NCBI GenBank assembly: GCA_011391345.1
Contig: JAABQR010000114.1
Location: 1 to 29,714, forward strand
Direction of reading: 5' to 3'
Length of the DNA stretch: 29,714 bases
DNA from: Methanobacteriota archaeon
Lineage (GTDB): Archaea > Thermoplasmatota > Thermoplasmata > UBA10834
The position numbers and the translations under genes were made by a program. Position 1 is the stretch's first letter, and every line of letters begins with the position of its first letter. A model generated the notes under the pieces. It saw only the letters and a program-made list of their open reading frames with translations, was not told the DNA's origin and ran no database searches. Positions 8,059 through 15,705 of the stretch are shown here, piece after piece.

Positions 8059-8224
8059 GGCGAAGAAGAAGAAGGGCGAGGGTTTCCACTCCGCGGCCGG
8101 TCTCATCCGGTACTTCGACTCAGAGGACGAGAAGGCCCTCAAGGTCAACCCGTGGTTCGTCGTCACCATGTGTATCACCGCGTCTGTCGTGGTGATGGTA
8201 TTGGGCGCGCTCTATCCGACGTGA
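8057..8224 (+). CDS. Preprotein translocase Sec61-beta subunit
   Basis: A 55-residue protein, easily missed by length cut-offs. It starts MAKKKKGEGFHSAAGLIRYF and has one C-terminal membrane span at about 30-53. The Lys-rich start, the SAAGLIRYFD stretch and the single C-terminal helix are those of archaeal Sec61-beta (archaeal SecG), the small non-essential subunit of the SecYE protein-conducting channel. The ATG at 8057-8059 is the only plausible start; it lies 30 nt downstream of a strong TATA box and has no Shine-Dalgarno sequence, consistent with a leaderless or near-leaderless mRNA. It stands alone between the receiver gene and the his operon. Confidence 0.9.
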   Translation: MAKKKKGEGFHSAAGLIRYFDSEDEKALKVNPWFVVTMCITASVVVMVLGALYPT

Positions 8225-8348
8225 GGGTCCGTCGGGATCCACCACGTGGACATCCCCCGCAGGGTCTGGCCATTCGTTCAATTACCGCCTGGGCGCTCCT
8301 GCGGGATGTACATTTGTGGTTCATGGGCGTCCCCCTCCGGACACAACA

Positions 8349-8358
8349 ACTAAATACC
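8349..8358 (+). promoter_or_regulatory. Possible TATA element of the his operon
   Basis: ACTAAATACC is the best AT-rich element in the 318-bp gap before hisG. Transcription from about 8383 would give a leader of about 160 nt containing two dyads (8419-8451 and 8491-8506). It is weak, and other starts are possible. Confidence 0.35.
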
Positions 8359-8418
8359 GTGGCGGTTTTCGCTGGCCTGCTCGAGGCGCAAGTGCATGGC
8401 TGTCAAGAAAGTCGTGTT

Positions 8419-8451
8419 TGGTTGTCTTCACGCGTGAATACACACGAACCA
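8419..8451. repeat. Extended palindrome in the his leader
   Basis: The core TTCACGCGTGAA (8427-8438) is a perfect 12-bp palindrome. Flanking TGGTT (8419-8423) and AACCA (8447-8451) are also complementary. It could be a regulator operator or the stem of an RNA hairpin, roughly 90-120 nt upstream of hisG. Confidence 0.55.
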
Positions 8452-8490
8452 GCCAGTGCGCCGGGCCTTTCTTCGTCATCTCGAGTTGTG

Positions 8491-8506
8491 TCAGCCTGAC
8501 GGCTGA
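8491..8506 (+). other. Stem-loop just before hisG
   Basis: TCAGCC-TGAC-GGCTGA, a perfect 6-bp stem with a 4-nt loop, 36 nt before the preferred hisG start. There is no T-run, so it is unlikely to be an intrinsic terminator. With the upstream palindrome it suggests a structured leader. Confidence 0.35.
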
Positions 8507-8542
8507 AGCACCCGGGGTGGCGTCGTGCAGGGAGATGATGCA

Positions 8543-9409
8543 GTGAGCACGCTCAGGATAGCGCTACCGAACAAGGGAAGGTTGAACAGCAGTGCCGCGA
8601 AGCTCATGAACAGGATCGGGTTCCCGGTCCCGGACTCCAACAGCCGGACGCTTCTGGCGGAGTTTGGCAAGGGCAGGTACCAGGTCCTGATGGCCAGGGC
8701 TCAGGACATACCAGAGTTCGTCGAGATGGGTGCCGCCGACCTGGGCGTGACCGGCCTCGACCTTGTCCTTGAGACCAGAAGGAATGTCGAGCGGTTGATG
8801 GACCTGGATTTCGGCAGGTGCCGGCTGGTTGTCGCGGTACCAGAGGAGTCGAGCGTCAGGAGCGCCTCCGAGGTCCCAGATGGCTGCGCGGTCGCGACCT
8901 CATTCCCCAACCTCACGACGGAGTTCTTCGGGAAGCTCGGGAAGAAGGTCACGCCTGCGGAGGTGTCGGGAGCCACCGAGATCGCCCCGAGGATCGGCCT
9001 CGCAGACGTGATCGTGGACCTGACTGAGACGGGCTCGACCCTCAAGCTGAACCACCTCAGAGAGGTCGGGTCAGTGCTCGAGTCGACGGCGGTGCTGATT
9101 GCCAACCCGAGGTCGGTCGTGGAGAAGCGTCTCAGGATCGACGAGGTCACGAGCGCGTTCGAGAGCGTCATGAACGCCTCGAAGAAGAGGTACATCATGG
9201 CGAATGTGCCGAAGGACAAGCTCCAGACACTCAACATCCTCGTCCCTGGCGTGTCAGGCCCGACAGTCATGACCATCATGGGTAGGGAAGACCTCGTGGC
9301 CATCCACGCCGTCACGAACGAGGACGAGGTCAACGGCGTCATCGCGATGCTCAAGAATATCGGGGCCACGGGGATACTCGTCATGCCAATCGACAGGATG
9401 GTCCTGTGA
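8543..9409 (+). CDS. hisG: ATP phosphoribosyltransferase, long form
   Basis: First enzyme of histidine synthesis: ATP plus PRPP gives phosphoribosyl-ATP. 288 residues from this start, the long form with two catalytic lobes plus the C-terminal ACT-like domain that binds histidine for feedback inhibition (about the last 75 residues). It therefore needs no HisZ partner. IALPNKGRL at the N-terminus and GLADVIVDLTETGSTL in the PRPP region are diagnostic. GTG at 8543 is preferred because GGAGATGAT (8531-8539) is a near-perfect ribosome site and the N-terminus then matches the family. An in-frame GTG at 8525 preceded by GGGGTGG would add six residues. It is the promoter-proximal gene of the his operon. 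Confidence 0.95.
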   Translation: MSTLRIALPNKGRLNSSAAKLMNRIGFPVPDSNSRTLLAEFGKGRYQVLMARAQDIPEFVEMGAADLGVTGLDLVLETRRNVERLMDLDFGRCRLVVAVPEESSVRSASEVPDGCAVATSFPNLTTEFFGKLGKKVTPAEVSGATEIAPRIGLADVIVDLTETGSTLKLNHLREVGSVLESTAVLIANPRSVVEKRLRIDEVTSAFESVMNASKKRYIMANVPKDKLQTLNILVPGVSGPTVMTIMGREDLVAIHAVTNEDEVNGVIAMLKNIGATGILVMPIDRMVL

Positions 9410-9410
9410 C

Positions 9411-10694
9411 ATGTTGACCTACGATTTGAAGAACCTGTCCAAGGGCGACCGGTCGCGGCTCCTATCCCGAGCGGACGTGGACCTCTCCAGGCCTCTGGCC
9501 GTCGCGCGCACAGTCATCGACAGGGTGAGGGAGGGCGGCGACCAGGCGCTCCTAGCTTGCGCCCAGGAGTACGATTCCTTCGTCGGGAGGGATCTACGCG
9601 TGTCATCGACGGCCATCAAGGCGGCTAGGAAACGCGTGCCGGAGGATCTCATGCGTGCGATGGTCATATGCAAGGAACGTATCGAGCGGTTCCACTCCCT
9701 CCAAAGGTTCGAGCCGTTCGAGTTCCGGGACGATATCGGAGTCTTTGGACAGAAGGTGGTCCCACTGGACAGGATAGGCATCTATGTGCCGGGTGGGACC
9801 GCGAGCTACGCGTCATCGGTGTTCATGGCTTGCGTGCCCGCGCGCGTCGCGGGCGTGAAAGAGATTGTCATGTGCACCCCTGCAAGGGGTGGCAAGATCG
9901 GGGACGCGGTCCTCGCGGCGGCTGACATGTGCGGCGTCGACGAGGTGTATTCCGTCGGCGGAGCCCAGTCCATCGCAGCCATGGCCTACGGCACCGAGCT
10001 GATCCGCCCAGTGAAGAAGATAGTCGGCCCTGGAGGGGCTTTCGTCACAGCCGCGAAGCTGCTTGTCAGGAACGACTGCGAGATAGACTTCCTCGCCGGC
10101 CCGTCGGAGGTACTGCTCGTGGCTGATGACCGGGCTGATCCCCGCGTCCTGGCTGCGGAGATGCTTGCCCAGTTGGAGCACGACCCGCTCGCGCGTGCGG
10201 TATTGATGTCGACGTCGACGCGGGTATTGGCGACTGCCGCGAAAGAGTTGCGCAAACTGACATCCTCTGCCCCCAGGCGGGACATCGTCGAGCAGTCCTC
10301 CAAGGAAGGGGCGGTCTTCATCCGAGCGAGCAGCATCTCCGAGGCTGTGAGGTTCGCAAACGAGTATGCCCCGGAACACCTAGTCCTCGACGTTGCCTCA
10401 CCAAAGGCGGCGTTCAAAGCCATCACGAACGCGGGTTCGGTCTTCCTTGGGCGATATTCGTCCGTCGCGTTCGGAGACTACTGCGCAGGGCCGAACCACA
10501 TCCTTCCGACCAAGGGCGTGGCCTCCATGCGATCGTCGCTGTCCACATACGACTTCCTCAAGACCGTACCTTACCAGGCGTTGACCCGTCCAGGTGCCTC
10601 GAAGCTGGTGAAGACCACCGAGCTCATGTCGTGCGCAGAGGGGCTCCCTGGGCACGCTCTGGCCGCAGCCATGAGAGGGAAGGTGAGGATGTGA
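9411..10694 (+). CDS. hisD: Histidinol dehydrogenase
   Basis: Catalyses the last two steps: L-histidinol to histidinal to histidine with two NAD+. 427 residues, full length. Seen: the conserved DFLAGPSEVLLVADD region, QLEHDPLARAV with the Glu/His pair that serves zinc and catalysis, and YAPEHL near the C-terminal third. The ATG is one base after the hisG stop, the only his junction that does not overlap. The stop overlaps the hisC start. Confidence 0.96.
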   Translation: MLTYDLKNLSKGDRSRLLSRADVDLSRPLAVARTVIDRVREGGDQALLACAQEYDSFVGRDLRVSSTAIKAARKRVPEDLMRAMVICKERIERFHSLQRFEPFEFRDDIGVFGQKVVPLDRIGIYVPGGTASYASSVFMACVPARVAGVKEIVMCTPARGGKIGDAVLAAADMCGVDEVYSVGGAQSIAAMAYGTELIRPVKKIVGPGGAFVTAAKLLVRNDCEIDFLAGPSEVLLVADDRADPRVLAAEMLAQLEHDPLARAVLMSTSTRVLATAAKELRKLTSSAPRRDIVEQSSKEGAVFIRASSISEAVRFANEYAPEHLVLDVASPKAAFKAITNAGSVFLGRYSSVAFGDYCAGPNHILPTKGVASMRSSLSTYDFLKTVPYQALTRPGASKLVKTTELMSCAEGLPGHALAAAMRGKVRM

Positions 10695-11755
10695 CCTCTG
10701 CCGGAGAGCTCAGGCGGAGGACGCTCGAGACCGTCACGCGGCCGTCCTATTCGATATCGAGCCAGGACATGGTGCTCCTGAATGACAACGCGAACCTGTT
10801 CGGCGTGAACCCTGCGGTTGCAGAGGTCGCCGACAAGTTCGATTTCTCGAGACTGTGGGCGTACCCCAGTGAGAACTCGGACGTCCTCAGGTCCAAGATC
10901 GGGTCGGAGTTCGGCGTTTCTCTGGAGGAGGTCATTGTCGGGAATGGCTCGGACGAGCTTCTTGACATGACGTCCAAGTGTTTCATCGACCCGGGAGACA
11001 AGTTCTGCTCCCCGAGCCCCACATTCGGGATGTACAGGTTCTACGCCAGGGTGAACCTCGCGACGATATGCGAGAAGCCCCTCAGGCCGGACTTCTCGAT
11101 GGACGCGGAAGCGATACTCGCTGAGAAGGCGAAGCTCACGGCGCTTTGCCAACCGAACAACCCGACCGCCAACCTCTTCGACAGGCGCGATGTCGTCCGC
11201 GTGCTCTCAGAATCGCCGGGGGTCGTCGTCCTGGACGAGGCTTATGCGGACTTCTGCGGATCGAACATGCTCGCGGACGCCATGGCCGCCCCGCTCACTA
11301 TCGACATCCGCACGTTCTCGAAAGCTTACGGTCTAGCCGGTCTCAGGGCCGGGTTCGCTATCGCCAGGAAGGAAGTCGTCGATGAGCTCCGCCGGGTGAG
11401 GACTCCATTCGGCCTCAACTCGTTCACAGAGGCCGTCGCGGCGAGAGCGTTGGATCACAGGTCGTGGGTGAGAGAGACCGTCTCGCGGATGAAGGTCGAG
11501 AGGGCGTATCTTGACGGACGGCTCAAGGCGCTGGGGTTCCGCACGCATGTGTCCGAGTGCAACTTCCTGGTGGCCAAGAGTCCCGTGAACGGTCCCGCTC
11601 TGGTGGCCGCCTTGAGGGACAAAGGCGTGGCAGTACGCGACTGCAATTCGTTCCTGATGATGGATGATTACATCAGGGTCACCATCGGTCCGAGGCCGAT
11701 GATGGATAGGCTCTTGGCCGAGGTCGAGGCGATAGTCGAGGATGTGCGACCATGA
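10691..11755 (+). CDS. hisC: Histidinol-phosphate aminotransferase
   Basis: PLP-dependent class I/II aminotransferase converting imidazole-acetol phosphate to histidinol phosphate with glutamate. 354 residues. The Schiff-base lysine is K211 in TFSKAYGLAGLRAGF; the LDEAYADF stretch carries the PLP pyridine-binding Asp and the Tyr, and CQPNNPTAN is the conserved cofactor loop. I chose GTG at 10691 because its GTGA overlaps the hisD stop and GGTGAGGA lies directly upstream. Earlier in-frame starts lie inside hisD. Confidence 0.95.
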   Translation: MTSAGELRRRTLETVTRPSYSISSQDMVLLNDNANLFGVNPAVAEVADKFDFSRLWAYPSENSDVLRSKIGSEFGVSLEEVIVGNGSDELLDMTSKCFIDPGDKFCSPSPTFGMYRFYARVNLATICEKPLRPDFSMDAEAILAEKAKLTALCQPNNPTANLFDRRDVVRVLSESPGVVVLDEAYADFCGSNMLADAMAAPLTIDIRTFSKAYGLAGLRAGFAIARKEVVDELRRVRTPFGLNSFTEAVAARALDHRSWVRETVSRMKVERAYLDGRLKALGFRTHVSECNFLVAKSPVNGPALVAALRDKGVAVRDCNSFLMMDDYIRVTIGPRPMMDRLLAEVEAIVEDVRP

Positions 11756-12351
11756 AGGTCAGCATCGTTGACTACGGCGTCGGGAACCTCCACAGCATAT
11801 CGAAAGGCCTTGAACGGGCAGGCGCGTCCATCGAAGTCGTCGGGGACATGTCGTCTCTCGAGTCGGCCGAATGCATCGTCTTCCCCGGTGTCGGGGCGTT
11901 CGGGGCAGCCGCCGACAAACTGAAGCCCGCCATCCATGGGCTGCGGAAGATGGCCGCCTCAGGCACCCCGATCTTGGGCATATGCCTCGGCATGCAGGTC
12001 CTCTTCGACAGGAGCGAGGAGTCCGCCGGCGACGGTGTGGGCCTGCTCAGAGGCGATGTCAGGAAGCTCCAGGCTCCAAGGGTGCCACATATGGGATGGA
12101 ACGAGGTCTTGTTCCAGGACGATCCCTTGTTCGACGGTGTGCCGGAGGGGTCCAGGTTCTACTTCGCCAACTCGTACGTGTGTCACCCCATGGAAAAAGT
12201 CGGAATAGCAGAGACGCTTTACGGTGAGACGTTCGTGTCCGCCGTGAGAAAGGGACGCGTATGCGGCCTCCAGTTCCACCCCGAGAAGAGCGGCGCGGTC
12301 GGGCTGAGGTTGCTCACAAACTTCGTGAACATGGCAGAGGGTTCAGCATGA
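11752..12351 (+). CDS. hisH: Imidazole glycerol phosphate synthase, glutaminase subunit
   Basis: Class I glutamine amidotransferase that feeds ammonia to HisF. 199 residues. The catalytic triad is visible: C78 in GICLGMQ, and H176 and E178 in QFHPEKS. The ATG overlaps the hisC stop by ATGA, and its own stop overlaps hisA the same way. Its partner HisF is encoded three genes downstream. Confidence 0.96.
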   Translation: MKVSIVDYGVGNLHSISKGLERAGASIEVVGDMSSLESAECIVFPGVGAFGAAADKLKPAIHGLRKMAASGTPILGICLGMQVLFDRSEESAGDGVGLLRGDVRKLQAPRVPHMGWNEVLFQDDPLFDGVPEGSRFYFANSYVCHPMEKVGIAETLYGETFVSAVRKGRVCGLQFHPEKSGAVGLRLLTNFVNMAEGSA

Positions 12352-13058
12352 AAGTGATTCCCGCATTGGATATCAAGGGAGGCAGATGCGTTCAGCTCGT
12401 GGGCGGCAAGCCTGGCACTGAGAAGATAGAGATTGAGGACGTCCTCGGCGTGGCCAGGAGGTGGCAGGAGGAGGGCGCGGAGCTGCTCCACGTGATAGAC
12501 CTGGATTCCGCACTCGGCACGGGCGACAACGAGTCGCTCATAGAGATGATCATCGGAGACCTAGCGATCCCTGTTCAGGTGGGCGGTGGCATCAGGACCG
12601 TGGAGAAGGTTCAGAGGCTGTTCGAAATTGGCTGCGAACGCGTCATTGTGGGGACTCGCGCGATCCAGGACCGGGACTTCGTCAGAGAGCTCACGTCGAA
12701 GTACCCAGGGGATATCGTCGTGGCCATCGACTCCGCCTCCGACCAGGTCCTGATAAAAGGCTGGCAGGAGAGCTCGGGGAAGGGGACCGTGTCCGTGGTC
12801 AAGGACCTCGACCAGTTCGATATCTGGGGCTTCCTCTTCACCAACGTGGAAGTCGAGGGCAGGCTGCAGGGCATCAACCCGAGCCTGGTGAAAGGACTCA
12901 TACGCCTCACACACAAGCCCGTCATAGTCTCAGGGGGGATCACCACGGTTGCCGATCTCGAGCTCGTCAGGGGCATGGGTGCGGACTCCGTCGTGCTGGG
13001 GATGTCAATATACACTGGCAGGATTGATCTCAGGAAGGCCATCAAAGGGTTCAGGTGA
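12348..13058 (+). CDS. hisA: ProFAR isomerase (HisA)
   Basis: Opens the aminoaldose ring of ProFAR to the aminoketose PRFAR (Amadori rearrangement). 236-residue (beta-alpha)8 barrel. The catalytic aspartates are D8 in IPALDIKGG and D128 in VAIDSAS; phosphate loops are in VQVGGGIRT and IVSGGITT. Start ATG 12348 overlaps the hisH stop; the open frame upstream lies within hisH and is not coding. Confidence 0.96.
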   Translation: MKVIPALDIKGGRCVQLVGGKPGTEKIEIEDVLGVARRWQEEGAELLHVIDLDSALGTGDNESLIEMIIGDLAIPVQVGGGIRTVEKVQRLFEIGCERVIVGTRAIQDRDFVRELTSKYPGDIVVAIDSASDQVLIKGWQESSGKGTVSVVKDLDQFDIWGFLFTNVEVEGRLQGINPSLVKGLIRLTHKPVIVSGGITTVADLELVRGMGADSVVLGMSIYTGRIDLRKAIKGFR

Positions 13059-13621
13059 TTGCATTGGCTGCAAGGGAGACGGAAGTAGTCAGGGAGACAA
13101 GGGAGACGAGGGTCGAAGTGAGGCTCAGACTCGACGGCTCGGGCGACACCAAGGCCGCGATACCGGACGAGTTCCTCAGGCACATGGTCGAGACGCTCTC
13201 CAGGTACTCGGGCGCGGATTTGGACATCTCCGCTCGAGGGGACCTCAATCACCACTTGATCGAGGACGTCGCCATAACCCTCGGCCGGGCATACAGGCAG
13301 GCCATGGGTGAAGGGGCCGTCAAGAGGATTGCCAGCGCAACGGTCCCGATGGACGAGGCCCTCGTCCAGGTCACGGTGGATCTCATCGACAGGCCATATG
13401 CGCACCTTGAGGTCCCGGACATCATGTACGAGCACTTCCTCAGGTCATTCACGATGGAGCTCAGGGCGACCGTGCACACTGTGGTCCTGAGGGGCAAGGA
13501 CGGCCACCACATAGTGGAGGCCACATTCAAAGCGCTCGGGCTTGCACTCAGGGAGGCAATGGAGCAGAACCCTTCCGTCGTCTCAACGAAGTCTAGCGTG
13601 GTCTGGGGGAAAGGGAGTTGA
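13055..13621 (+). CDS. hisB: Imidazoleglycerol-phosphate dehydratase
   Basis: Dehydrates imidazoleglycerol phosphate to imidazole-acetol phosphate. 188 residues, monofunctional. The two Mn-binding HHxxE motifs of the duplicated fold are present as NHHLIED and GHHIVEATFKALG, and RETRETRVEVRLRLDGSG matches the usual N-terminus. The first half departs from the consensus: the usual GIGFFDHML segment reads PDEFLRHMVETL, keeping the His. It starts at GTG 13055 in a GTGA overlap with hisA; a TTG at 13064 behind AGGTGATT is an alternative. No phosphatase domain is fused, so histidinol-phosphate phosphatase must come from elsewhere. Confidence 0.92.
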   Translation: MIALAARETEVVRETRETRVEVRLRLDGSGDTKAAIPDEFLRHMVETLSRYSGADLDISARGDLNHHLIEDVAITLGRAYRQAMGEGAVKRIASATVPMDEALVQVTVDLIDRPYAHLEVPDIMYEHFLRSFTMELRATVHTVVLRGKDGHHIVEATFKALGLALREAMEQNPSVVSTKSSVVWGKGS

Positions 13622-14382
13622 CGCTCACGAAAAGGATCATCCCGTGCCTTGATGTCAAGGAGGGTGCCGTCGTGAAGGGCGTGTGCTTCAAGGACCTCAG
13701 ACAGGTGGGCGACCCCCCCACGTTGGCCGTGGAGTATCAGGCCCAGGGGGCCGACGAGATAGTGTTCCTGGACGTGAACGCATCAGTAGCGGGCGTCAGG
13801 ACGATGCACGAAGCGGTTCGGAAGACCGCTGAGCAGCTCTTCGTACCCCTCACGGTCGGGGGCGGCATACGCACGTTCGAGGATGTCAGGAAGACACTGA
13901 ATGTCGGCGCGGACAAGACGTCGATCAACACCGCGGCCGTGCTGGACCCCTCGTTGATCTCCAAGTGTGCGGACGCGTTCGGAAGCCAGTGCGTCGTGCT
14001 CGCCATCGATGCGAAGAGGTCGGGCGACTCATGGGAGGTCTACACGCACTCCGGTACGAAACCAACGGGTCTGGATGCCGTCGAATGGGCGAAGGCCGCA
14101 GTCGAGCGTGGCGCTGGGGAGATACTGCTTACGAGCATGGACTCGGACGGCATGAAGAAAGGATATGACCTAGATCTTACGAAGGCCGTCGTCAGGGCCG
14201 TGCGCGTCCCCGTGATAGCCTCTGGCGGCTGCGGAACGCTCGACCACATCGTGGATGTCCTGACAGTGGGTGAGGCGGACGCCGCCCTGGCGGCATCGAT
14301 ATTCCACTTCGGCCAGCACACGGTCGCGGATGTGAAGAGGGCGCTCGAGGCCAAGGGCGTGCCGGTGAGGTGGGGCTCTTGA
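13618..14382 (+). CDS. hisF: Imidazole glycerol phosphate synthase, cyclase subunit
   Basis: Cyclises PRFAR with ammonia from HisH to imidazoleglycerol phosphate and AICAR. 254-residue barrel, paralogous to HisA. Catalytic D12 is in IIPCLDVKEG, with the partner Asp in VLAIDAKR; phosphate loops include TVGGGIRTF and ASGGCG. It starts at TTG 13618, overlapping the hisB stop as TTGA, with GGGAG just upstream. Confidence 0.96.
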   Translation: MTLTKRIIPCLDVKEGAVVKGVCFKDLRQVGDPPTLAVEYQAQGADEIVFLDVNASVAGVRTMHEAVRKTAEQLFVPLTVGGGIRTFEDVRKTLNVGADKTSINTAAVLDPSLISKCADAFGSQCVVLAIDAKRSGDSWEVYTHSGTKPTGLDAVEWAKAAVERGAGEILLTSMDSDGMKKGYDLDLTKAVVRAVRVPVIASGGCGTLDHIVDVLTVGEADAALAASIFHFGQHTVADVKRALEAKGVPVRWGS

Positions 14383-14963
14383 CCGCATCGGGGAGCCAAG
14401 ACCTCATGCCCGTCGTAGTCCAGGATGTGAGGAACAACAATGTGCTCATGCTGGCGTACATGAACGACGAGGCGCTGGCGCTCACAAGAACGACCGGGTA
14501 CATGCACTACTGGAGCCGGTCCAGGAACGCGATTTGGAAGAAGGGGGAGACCTCGGGCAACTTCCAGAAGGCGGTCGAGCTGCTCACTGACTGCGACGGT
14601 GACGCCATGCTCGCACGGGTCGAGCAGACGGGTGTCGCGTGTCACACGGGCACGTATTCGTGCTTCGCGAAGGACCCGATCCACCAGAGGGACGTGTTCG
14701 CGGAGCTGTGGGATGTCTTCGAGCAGCGCAAAGCTGCCCAGTGCGAGTCGAGCTATACATGCAAGCTCATGAATAACAGGAACTTGCTGCTGAAGAAGAT
14801 CGCAGAGGAGAGTTCAGAGGTCATCATCGCGGCCAAGGACAAGGTGCGGGGGGAGATCGTGTACGAGGCGTCGGATTTGCTGTACCATCTGATGGTCCTA
14901 CTGTACGATGAGGGCATCACGATGGATGATATCAAGAAGGAACTGGAGGGTAGAAGGAAATGA
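14379..14963 (+). CDS. hisIE: Bifunctional PR-AMP cyclohydrolase / PR-ATP pyrophosphatase
   Basis: Carries both the pyrophosphatase (HisE) and cyclohydrolase (HisI) steps that follow HisG. 194 residues. The N-terminal HisI domain (about 1-105) has NVLMLAYMNDEAL, TDCDGDA for metal binding, and Cys zinc ligands in TGVACHTGTYSCF. The C-terminal HisE domain has KKIAEESSEVIIAAK and YEASDLLYH. TTG 14379 gives a TTGA overlap with hisF; GAGGTGGGG lies just upstream. GTG 14370 would add three residues and is possible. Confidence 0.94.
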   Translation: MTASGSQDLMPVVVQDVRNNNVLMLAYMNDEALALTRTTGYMHYWSRSRNAIWKKGETSGNFQKAVELLTDCDGDAMLARVEQTGVACHTGTYSCFAKDPIHQRDVFAELWDVFEQRKAAQCESSYTCKLMNNRNLLLKKIAEESSEVIIAAKDKVRGEIVYEASDLLYHLMVLLYDEGITMDDIKKELEGRRK

Positions 14964-15628
14964 CTGCGAAGAGATGCGACTTCCACACGCACACGGTGCT
15001 GAGCGATGGTGAGCTCCTCCCCATGGAGTTGATTAGGAGGGCTGCCGCCTCGGACCACGCGGCGATAGCGTTGACTGACCACGCATCGTTCTCGAACATC
15101 GAATGGGTCGTCCAGTCGCTGACAAGGGACTGCGAGAAGGCGGACAGCTGGGGCATCCAGGCGATCCCGGGGGTCGAGTTGACCCATGTGCCCGTCAGGT
15201 ACATCGACGAGGCAGTCTCGCTCGCCAGGAAGAAGGGCGCTGAGATAGTGATCGTCCATGGGGAGACACCCGTGGAGCCCGTCGAGCCTGGGACGGACCA
15301 CGCGGCGGCCATGAACCCCGAAGTCGACATACTGGCCCATCCGGGGATGATATCCGATGAGGACGTCCAGCTCGCGGCCGATAACGGGGTCTACCTCGAG
15401 GTCTCATGCAGGAAGGGGCACTCGCTCACGAATGGACACGTCGCCCACCTCGCGAGGCTCAAGGGCGCGAAGTTGCTCGTCAACACGGACACTCACTCAC
15501 CATCGGACTTGAGCACCATGGAATTCGCGAGCAAGGTGGCGAGGGGTGCGGGGATGACCCAGGACGAGGTCATGACCGCCTTGGTGGCCAATGCGGAGGA
15601 GCTGCTGAAGAGGGTCCATCGGCTCTGA
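14960..15628 (+). CDS. PHP-domain phosphoesterase, likely histidinol-phosphate phosphatase
   Basis: 222-residue PHP-fold metallohydrolase. Metal-ligand motifs appear in order: FHTHTVLSDG (H9, H11), ALTDHAS, PGVELTH, IVHGE, LAHPG, and NTDTHSP near the C-terminus. The ATG overlaps the hisIE stop by ATGA, so it is translated as the last gene of the his operon. All other histidine-pathway enzymes are present in this operon except histidinol-phosphatase, and PHP proteins (HisJ/HisK type) perform that step in other organisms. The fold and metal motifs are seen; the substrate is inferred from context. It is shorter than the typical bacterial HisJ (about 260-290 residues). Confidence 0.85.
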   Translation: MTAKRCDFHTHTVLSDGELLPMELIRRAAASDHAAIALTDHASFSNIEWVVQSLTRDCEKADSWGIQAIPGVELTHVPVRYIDEAVSLARKKGAEIVIVHGETPVEPVEPGTDHAAAMNPEVDILAHPGMISDEDVQLAADNGVYLEVSCRKGHSLTNGHVAHLARLKGAKLLVNTDTHSPSDLSTMEFASKVARGAGMTQDEVMTALVANAEELLKRVHRL

Positions 15629-15661
15629 GCGACGTTCGCTTATTAACAGACCCGGCTAGCA

Positions 15662-15670
15662 TTATTAATA
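15662..15670 (+). promoter_or_regulatory. TATA region of the NikR-like gene with TTATTAA repeat
   Basis: TTATTAATA lies about 36-44 bp upstream of the ATG at 15706. A second TTATTAA at 15640-15646 is in the same orientation exactly 22 bp away, about two helical turns. One copy is probably the TATA box; the spacing suggests both might be contacted by a ribbon-helix-helix regulator. Confidence 0.45.
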
Positions 15671-15705
15671 TCGACACGCCTCCGTGTCCTCAAGGAGCGG
15701 GTGCG

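Noticed and set aside
8398..8439. A 13-codon ORF (MAVKKVVFGCLHA) as a his attenuator leader peptide
   Set aside because: It has only one His codon, no following terminator/antiterminator pair is evident, and this form of attenuation is not expected in archaea. The nearby palindrome is kept as a separate finding.
9813..10426. Open frames opposite hisD on the minus strand
   Set aside because: They are shadows of the strongly conserved hisD gene, with no motifs or ribosome sites of their own.
13055..13621. Degenerate or broken hisB because the N-terminal half departs from the consensus
   Set aside because: Both HHxxE metal motifs and the overall length are intact, so it is a divergent but apparently functional dehydratase.
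15406..15705. An N-terminal extension of the NikR-like protein
   Set aside because: It overlaps the PHP gene out of frame; the ribbon-helix-helix domain begins normally at 15706, with a TATA box and ribosome site just upstream.
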